DNA from: Paenisporosarcina quisquiliarum_A
GTDB lineage: Bacteria; Bacillota; Bacilli; Bacillales_A; Planococcaceae
Length of the DNA: 64,000 nt
Assembly (NCBI RefSeq): GCF_043641925.1
Contig: NZ_JBHZRU010000002.1
Span: 124,001-188,000 of the forward strand
Direction: 5' to 3'
Every line of letters begins with the position of its first letter. The first letter of the stretch is position 1. Shown here piece by piece: positions 59,132-64,000 of this stretch. Under the pieces are notes generated by a model. It had not been told where the DNA came from and did not search any database. It saw only the letters and a list, made by a program, of their open reading frames with translations. The translations under genes were made by a program, and so were the position numbers.

Positions 59132-60079
59132 ATGGCTACATCAGAACGAACTGAAGAATTATCGATTCAACAAATGATTGAAGAGCAAAGAGGCAAAAAA
59201 ACAAAAAAACGAATTGAAAAGTCAATTCCTATTATATTATTTCTTATTGCATCAATTTCGGTGTTAACGACATTTGGGATTGTATTTACACTCATTTTTG
59301 AAACAATTGAGTTCTTTCAACGCGTACCTTTCTTAGATTTCATTTTTGGGAAAGAATGGCTTCCGTTTTCAAATAAGGAACCGCTATATGGAATTCTTCC
59401 TTTAATTGCGGGTACCTTGAAAGTAACTGCTATTGCTGTAGTTGTAGCGGTACCATTTGGACTTGCTTCGGCTGTTTATTTGAGTGAATATGCTAGTGAT
59501 AACACACGAAGAATTATTAAGCCTATTCTAGAAGTTTTAGCTGGTGTTCCAACAATTGTTTACGGCTTCTTTGCTTTAACCTTTGTGACACCATTATTAC
59601 AGCAATTCATACCGGATTTAAAGATATTCAATGCATTAAGCCCGGGTATTGTAGTTGGTATTATGATATTACCAATGATTGCTTCATTATCTGAGGATGC
59701 AATGACATCTGTTCCGAATTCGATTCGTGATGGCGCATTAGCACTAGGGGCTACTAAACTTGAAGTTGCTGTAAAAGTAGTATTGCCAGCTGCACTTTCA
59801 GGAATAATGGCGTCTATAGTCTTAGCTGTGTCAAGAGCAATAGGGGAAACAATGATTGTTTCGTTAGCAGGTGGATCGACACCTCGTTTCGATTTAGACA
59901 TGACAGATTCTATTCAAACCATGACAGCTTATATTGTTCAAGTTTCAACTGGTGATGCAGGATTTGGTACAACAATCTACTATTCCATTTACGCAGTTGG
60001 TTTCACGTTATTCTTATTTACACTTCTCATGAACTGGTTAGCTCATGCTATCTCAAAACGGTTTAGGGAGGAATACTAA
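59132..60079 (+). CDS. pstC: Phosphate ABC transporter permease PstC
   Basis: Membrane permease of 315 residues with about six helices and the ABC-permease coupling loop (DGALALGATKLEVAVKVVLPAALSGI). The N-terminus has a charged cytoplasmic stretch of about 30 residues before the first helix (PIILFLIASISVLTTFGIVF). AAGGGGG precedes the ATG. pstA follows after one base, with its ribosome site (GGGAGG) inside the pstC end. Confidence 0.95.
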   Translation: MATSERTEELSIQQMIEEQRGKKTKKRIEKSIPIILFLIASISVLTTFGIVFTLIFETIEFFQRVPFLDFIFGKEWLPFSNKEPLYGILPLIAGTLKVTAIAVVVAVPFGLASAVYLSEYASDNTRRIIKPILEVLAGVPTIVYGFFALTFVTPLLQQFIPDLKIFNALSPGIVVGIMILPMIASLSEDAMTSVPNSIRDGALALGATKLEVAVKVVLPAALSGIMASIVLAVSRAIGETMIVSLAGGSTPRFDLDMTDSIQTMTAYIVQVSTGDAGFGTTIYYSIYAVGFTLFLFTLLMNWLAHAISKRFREEY

Positions 60080-60080
60080 A

Positions 60081-60959
60081 ATGCGTCATATTGATCACAA
60101 AAATGTCGTTAAGCGTATGGGAAGCCGAATGATTTTGAACAAAACATTTAAAGCCATCTTTTTCATGGCCACATTATTCGCGCTTTTATCTTTAGCGATA
60201 CTATTTTATCGAATTGTCAGCCAAGGAATTGGCTTTATATCCATAGATTTCTTTACTAACTTTGGGTCTCGTATACCTGAAAATGCAGGGATCGTTGCTG
60301 CATTAGTCGGTTCCCTTTGGATGATGGCGGTAATCGCTCCTGTTTCTTTAATATTAGGAGTTGGTTCAGCCATATATTTAGAAGAATATGCAAAGAAAAA
60401 TAAACTAAATGATTTTATTCGAATGAATATAGCAAATCTTGCAGGTGTTCCTTCAGTAGTATTCGGGCTCTTAGGTTTAACGATTTTTGTAAGAGCTTTA
60501 GCGTTAGGTAATAGTATTTTAGCTGCTGGATTTACAATGAGTTTGTTAATTTTGCCAGTTATTATCGTAGCATCACAAGAAGCAATTCGTGCTGTTCCTA
60601 AGGAATTACGAGAGGCTTCATATGGAATGGGTGCGACGAAATGGCAAACAATTTCTAAAGTTGTCTTGCCGTCAGCAATTCCAGGTATATTAACTGGAGG
60701 TATATTAGCATTATCACGTGCAATAGGAGAAACTGCTCCGCTAGTTGTAATCGGGATTCCTGTTATTATTCAATTCCTACCTGACAACCTATTAAGTCAA
60801 TTTACTGCATTGCCAATGCAAATTTTTGACTGGGCGAAGAGACCACAGGAAGCATTTCAAAGTGTAGCTGCTGCTGGAATTATCGTATTAATGATGTTTT
60901 TATTAATCATGAATTCAATTGCAGTAGTGATTCGTAATAAATTCCAAAAAAGGTATTAA
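60081..60959 (+). CDS. pstA: Phosphate ABC transporter permease PstA
   Basis: Second permease of the Pst system, 292 residues, with six or so helices and the coupling loop REASYGMGATKWQTISKVVLPSAIPGI. The start is ATG 60081, with GGGAGG ahead of it. A longer frame back to 60045 is only overlap with pstC. pstB follows after 27 bases. Confidence 0.95.
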   Translation: MRHIDHKNVVKRMGSRMILNKTFKAIFFMATLFALLSLAILFYRIVSQGIGFISIDFFTNFGSRIPENAGIVAALVGSLWMMAVIAPVSLILGVGSAIYLEEYAKKNKLNDFIRMNIANLAGVPSVVFGLLGLTIFVRALALGNSILAAGFTMSLLILPVIIVASQEAIRAVPKELREASYGMGATKWQTISKVVLPSAIPGILTGGILALSRAIGETAPLVVIGIPVIIQFLPDNLLSQFTALPMQIFDWAKRPQEAFQSVAAAGIIVLMMFLLIMNSIAVVIRNKFQKRY

Positions 60960-60986
60960 GCCATAGCGGCATGGGAGGGTTTCAAC

Positions 60987-61811
60987 ATGGTTCAAGTAAA
61001 CTTAAATAAACCACAACTTAAAGAAACAGCTGATTTAAATCAAAATGTAAATATGAATAATATTGTGTATGATACAAAACAATTAAATTTATGGTATGGG
61101 AATCATCACGCATTAAAAAATATCGATCTTGCTATTAAAGAAAACGAAGTAACAGCAATTATCGGACCATCAGGGTGTGGAAAATCCACATATATTAAAA
61201 CGTTAAATCGTATGGTGGAATTAGTCCCATCTGTAAAAACGTCTGGACAAATCATATATCGTGATCGCAATATTTTTGATAGTGATTATAATGTAGAAGA
61301 ACTTCGTACAAGAGTAGGAATGGTTTTTCAAAAGCCGAATCCTTTTCCAAAGTCTATTTTCGATAACATTGCTTATGGACCAAGAATTCATGGTATTAAA
61401 AACAAGAAAACGTTAGATGAAATAGTAGAAAAAAGCTTAAGAGGTGCAGCCATTTGGGATGAAGTAAAAGACCGCTTAAACGAAAACGCATACGGTCTTT
61501 CAGGTGGGCAACAACAACGAATTTGTATTGCACGTGCTTTGGCAATTGAACCAGATGTCATTTTGATGGATGAACCTACATCTGCTTTGGATCCAATCTC
61601 AACTTTAAAAGTAGAAGAATTGGTACAAGAATTAAAAGAAAACTACTCAATTATTATCGTGACTCATAACATGCAACAAGCAGCTCGAATTTCAGATAAA
61701 ACTGCATTTTTCCTAAACGGTGAAGTAATTGAATTTGACCAAACGGATACCATTTTTTCTACGCCTTCTGACAAACGTACAGAAGATTATATTTCGGGAC
61801 GATTTGGTTAA
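60987..61811 (+). CDS. pstB: Phosphate ABC transporter ATP-binding protein PstB
   Basis: ABC ATPase of 274 residues that energises phosphate import. Walker A GPSGCGKST is at 60-68, signature LSGGQQQR and Walker B VILMDEPTSALD follow, and SRxNP-type segment VFQKPNPFPKSIFDNI is the PstB hallmark. Only one pstB is present, whereas B. subtilis has two (pstBA, pstBB). GGGAGG precedes the ATG. Confidence 0.96.
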   Translation: MVQVNLNKPQLKETADLNQNVNMNNIVYDTKQLNLWYGNHHALKNIDLAIKENEVTAIIGPSGCGKSTYIKTLNRMVELVPSVKTSGQIIYRDRNIFDSDYNVEELRTRVGMVFQKPNPFPKSIFDNIAYGPRIHGIKNKKTLDEIVEKSLRGAAIWDEVKDRLNENAYGLSGGQQQRICIARALAIEPDVILMDEPTSALDPISTLKVEELVQELKENYSIIIVTHNMQQAARISDKTAFFLNGEVIEFDQTDTIFSTPSDKRTEDYISGRFG

Positions 61812-61830
61812 TTAAGGAGGAGAATGAATA

Positions 61831-62490
61831 ATGGTAGTAAGAGAGAAATTTGAAAATGATCTTCGTGGTGTTCAAGAACAGTTTATAGCACTTAGTAAAC
61901 TTTCCATATCGACATTGGATAAATCAATTACAGCTCTTTTGAATCAAGACGTAGATATCGCCTTATCAATTATTCAAAATGACATGTATATAAATCGAAT
62001 GGAAGAAGAAATTAATGATCGTGTCATTTTGTTACTTGCTAAGCAACAACCCGTTGCAACCGATCTGCGTAGATTGATTGTTATGCTTAAAGCAGCCCAT
62101 GATATGGAACGTGTAGGGGATTATGCGGTTAATATTGCAAAAGAGACAATTCGAGTAGGGAAGTCAGAATTTGTCTACCCAATACGCAATATCGAACAAA
62201 TGAGAGATAAAACAATTGTCATGCTTGAACAAGTGATGCAAGCTTTCACTGAAGAAAATGTGGAGAAAGCGAGAGAAATCGCTGCTCTTGATGATCAAGT
62301 GGATAGTTTATATGGTGAAACAATCCAACAATTATTAAGTGTTGGTGCAGAACATCCTGATAAATTAAGTCAAATCACTCAATTATCATTTGTTTGTAGA
62401 TACTTAGAACGTTCAGCTGATCACGCAACGAATATTGCAGAGCAATTGTTCTACTTAGTAAAAGGTCGCCATTACGACTTAAACAATTAA
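61831..62490 (+). CDS. phoU: Phosphate signalling protein PhoU
   Basis: Helical-bundle regulator of 219 residues made of two similar three-helix repeats, each with the metal-binding family motif (LKAAHDMERVGDYAVNIAKE and VCRYLERSADHATNIAEQLFY). PhoU links Pst activity to the PhoR/PhoP system. Its presence differs from B. subtilis, which has no phoU in its pst operon. AAGGAGGAG precedes the ATG and a strong terminator follows. Confidence 0.96.
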   Translation: MVVREKFENDLRGVQEQFIALSKLSISTLDKSITALLNQDVDIALSIIQNDMYINRMEEEINDRVILLLAKQQPVATDLRRLIVMLKAAHDMERVGDYAVNIAKETIRVGKSEFVYPIRNIEQMRDKTIVMLEQVMQAFTEENVEKAREIAALDDQVDSLYGETIQQLLSVGAEHPDKLSQITQLSFVCRYLERSADHATNIAEQLFYLVKGRHYDLNN

Positions 62491-62492
62491 GT

Positions 62493-62530
62493 AAAAGGCT
62501 TATCCAATTTTATTGGATAAGCCTTTTATC
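62493..62530. terminator. Bidirectional terminator phoU/yqzC
   Basis: Perfect 15-bp stem AAAAGGCTTATCCAA (62493-62507) with TTGGATAAGCCTTTT (62513-62527), loop TTTTA. It shares the TATCCAA core with 42325 and 42923. Confidence 0.92.
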
Positions 62531-62531
62531 G

Positions 62532-63005
62532 TCATTTCGTTATAAGATTCGCTATTTCTGCAATTGTCATAGATGAATTGAGTTCATAGGTGCCAATTTG
62601 AATACCTTCTGACAACTTTTTGTCTTCTAGATATTGATAAAAATCTTTGCGGTTTTTAATAATATTGGTTTGTTCCAATATCGAGCTAATATCAGTTGAT
62701 GTCATTCCTGAGCGTATAATAAGAACTGTTTTTATTTGATCGGATGATGGATCATCAAATTCTTCAACTTGTTCGTCTGTATTATTTTCTTTAGATATAG
62801 CTTCTAAATCGAGCTGTATTTGGGCCAGTTGTTCTTTTGAGGTAGATAGCTCTGCTTGTAAAGACTTTAATTCTTCTGATTTAACAAGCTCATATCCGTT
62901 AGGTGCAGTCTTACTAACGCCAGAAGAATTCGAAGTCGAAATAAATGTAAATAAAATGCCAGCCGTAAATAATCCAATACCAAGACCTTTGATTATAGAT
63001 GACAT
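62532..63005 (-). CDS. yqzC: YqzC/MltG-like membrane protein
   Basis: Protein of 157 residues: an N-terminal anchor (IIKGLGIGLFTAGILFTFIS), a coiled-coil stretch (LVKSEELKSLQAELSTSKEQLAQIQLDLEAI), and a C-terminal domain VLIIRSGMTSTDISSILEQTNIIKNRKDFYQYL followed by IQIGTYELNSSMTIAEIANLI. That last part resembles the LysM-like N-terminal domain of the MltG family, without the catalytic lytic domain, so no enzyme activity is implied. The gene lies by the pst operon as B. subtilis yqzC does. Its ATG overlaps the TGA of the upstream gene by one base. Confidence 0.78.
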   Translation of the reverse strand: MSSIIKGLGIGLFTAGILFTFISTSNSSGVSKTAPNGYELVKSEELKSLQAELSTSKEQLAQIQLDLEAISKENNTDEQVEEFDDPSSDQIKTVLIIRSGMTSTDISSILEQTNIIKNRKDFYQYLEDKKLSEGIQIGTYELNSSMTIAEIANLITK

Positions 63006-63352
63006 CAGCGTTTACCCCCGATTACCGAATGTACTTGTTCGATAGAAAGGGCTGAACGTTTACTAATTTCCTCATCATTATAACCTTGTTGATGAAGTGC
63101 GAGTACTTGGTTAACCAAAATTTCGTGTATCGGCTTTTTTGGTGCTTTACTCGATTTTAAGCTAATTTTAGGATCAATCATCAATTCTTCTTCTACAACT
63201 TTAAGTCGTCTTTTCAGTTGATTGATATCTTGATAATAATCAATTGATAAATCTTCAATTTCTTTTTCTAAGCGTTTGACTGGACTCTTCATAAAAAAAG
63301 AAAGAACAATTAATACCACGCCTGTAGCCATAATCAATATTTCTAGTGTCAT
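63005..63352 (-). CDS. yqzD: YqzD-like membrane-anchored protein
   Basis: Protein of 115 residues: a hydrophobic anchor (LEILIMATGVVLIVLSFFM), a predicted coiled coil (VKRLEKEIEDLSIDYYQDINQLKRRLKVVEEELM) and a C-terminal helix-turn-helix-like segment (QVLALHQQGYNDEEISKRSALSIEQVHSVI). The start is ATG 63352, six bases after GAGGTG. It forms a two-gene operon with yqzC. The assignment is by synteny and layout; function unknown. Confidence 0.72.
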   Translation of the reverse strand: MTLEILIMATGVVLIVLSFFMKSPVKRLEKEIEDLSIDYYQDINQLKRRLKVVEEELMIDPKISLKSSKAPKKPIHEILVNQVLALHQQGYNDEEISKRSALSIEQVHSVIGGKR

Positions 63353-63448
63353 ACTTCTCACCTCAATTAGCTTCTTTGTTTTATTTTAGCATAATCACGA
63401 AGTTTTGAATGAAATGTTTAATTTCATACTAGATTTTTTCAGTAGCTA

Positions 63449-63457
63449 TGCTATAAT
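63449..63457 (+). promoter_or_regulatory. Extended -10 promoter of rpmG
   Basis: TGC followed by TATAAT (63452-63457); no good -35. It lies 66 bases before rpmG, in the divergent gap to yqzD. Confidence 0.6.
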
Positions 63458-63523
63458 AGGTTAGTCGTATAAATCATGCTCAAAAATGATAACTTGAATC
63501 CTGATTAAATGGGAGGGATAAAG

Positions 63524-63673
63524 ATGCGCGTTAATATTACACTAGCTTGCACAGATTGCGGCGAGCGCAACTACATTTCTAAGAAAAACAAGCGTAACAA
63601 CCCGGAACGTCTTGAAATGAAAAAGTATTGCTCACGTGAAAAGAAAATGACTGTTCACCGTGAAACAAAATAA
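63524..63673 (+). CDS. rpmG: 50S ribosomal protein L33
   Basis: Small ribosomal protein of 49 residues, MRVNITLACTDCGERNYISKK at the N-terminus. It has one CxxC (Cys9, Cys12) and only one further cysteine (Cys36), so the usual four-cysteine zinc ribbon is incomplete. GGGAGGG precedes the ATG. A perfect terminator follows the stop. Confidence 0.96.
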   Translation: MRVNITLACTDCGERNYISKKNKRNNPERLEMKKYCSREKKMTVHRETK

Positions 63674-63681
63674 TAACATTT

Positions 63682-63712
63682 AACCAAAACCTCGCGAGGT
63701 TTTGGTTTTTTT
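63682..63712 (+). terminator. Terminator after rpmG
   Basis: Perfect 13-bp palindrome AACCAAAACCTCG (63682-63694) and CGAGGTTTTGGTT (63695-63707) with no spacer, then TTTTT. Confidence 0.9.
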
Positions 63713-63728
63713 CATGGAGGGTATTTAA

Positions 63729-64000
63729 TTGGACAAAACAATCATGCGTAATGAAGTCTTATCTGTATTAAAAGAAATGGACTCACTAACATATCAAACC
63801 CGTTCTGCTCAAATCACTCAAAGTTTGCTGAATGAGGAACAAATCCTTCAATCTAAAATCATCGGCATTACCATCTCCTCATTTCCTGAAGTTGATACTT
63901 GGCATTTAATTGAACATCTTTGGTCACTTGGCATTCGTGTAGCAGTGCCAAAATGCCATGCTAAAACAAGAGATATGCAATTTTACGAAATTACTTCGTT
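63729..64000 (+). CDS. 5-formyltetrahydrofolate cyclo-ligase, 5' part (3' end outside window)
   Basis: First 90 codons of a 5-FTHF cyclo-ligase (MTHFS/YqgN family), which converts 5-formyl-THF to 5,10-methenyl-THF using ATP. Family traits are the N-terminal helix with TRSAQITQSLL, IIGITISSFPEVDTWHLIE and the VAVPKCHAKTRDMQFYEI segment. It starts at TTG 63729, eight bases after GGAGG. The order rpmG-yqgN agrees with B. subtilis. Confidence 0.9.
   Translation, partial: MDKTIMRNEVLSVLKEMDSLTYQTRSAQITQSLLNEEQILQSKIIGITISSFPEVDTWHLIEHLWSLGIRVAVPKCHAKTRDMQFYEITS

Overview
The window is AT-rich, compact DNA from a spore-forming Bacillales bacterium. Gene order follows the Bacillus subtilis yqeH-yqgN segment closely: nadD, comE, lepA, hrcA-dnaJ, era, dnaG-sigA, zur, sodA, pst. 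Spore genes (gpr, spoIIP, yqfC, yqfD) show that the lineage sporulates. A one-chain (alpha2) glycyl-tRNA synthetase, a phoU gene and dispersed GC-rich intergenic repeats argue against B. subtilis itself. I infer a Planococcaceae-type genome (Psychrobacillus, Lysinibacillus or Sporosarcina-like), from recollection rather than from a search.

Layout. 1-1929: 3' end of nadD, yqeK, rsfS, yqeM. 2010-5589: competence locus comEA-comEB-comEC. 5676-7313: yqzM (minus), holA, rpsT (minus). 7610-12802: gpr, spoIIP, lepA, hemW. 12816-19387: heat-shock cluster hrcA-grpE-dnaK, then dnaJ-prmA-rsmE, under a perfect CIRCE operator. 19740-20687: deoC and rpsU. 20992-31492: long forward run nfeD-floA, yqfC-yqfD-phoH, pgpH-ybeY-dgkA-cdd-era-recO. 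31516-33120: glyQS on the minus strand behind a T-box. 33237-37878: ccpN, ppsR, dnaG, sigA. 37972-42318: a membrane protein with a probable CTG start, acyl-CoA dehydrogenase, cccA, trmK, yqfO. 42319-42958: a gene-free stretch with two dispersed repeats. 42959-49206: ispH and yqfQ (minus), cshB, nfo, a yqfT-like gene (minus), and the zinc operon zurA-znuB-zur behind a Zur box. 49579-52513: minus-strand run with yqfW, ispG and membrane or secreted proteins of unknown role. 52710-62490: Na/phosphate symporter, yqgC, sodA, a class B PBP, then pstSCAB-phoU behind a PhoP box. 62532-64000: yqzC/yqzD-like genes (minus), rpmG, 5' end of the 5-formyl-THF cyclo-ligase gene.

Functionally the window joins the chaperone module, translation and ribosome-biogenesis factors (RsfS, LepA, PrmA, RsmE, YbeY, Era, S20, S21, L33), the initiation core (DnaG, HolA, SigA), DNA uptake, two phosphate importers and zinc import. 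I see no CRISPR array, prophage, transposase, tRNA, rRNA or restriction/defence island. The points most worth a second look are a modular family of structured intergenic repeats (19458, 42377, 42721 and a 55-bp deletion derivative at 49421), three genes that appear to need non-AUG/GUG/UUG starts (comEA, comEC, the 37972 ORF), a 40-bp duplication of the rpsU 3' end just downstream of rpsU, and two 10-bp triplet repeats in front of hemW and pgpH.
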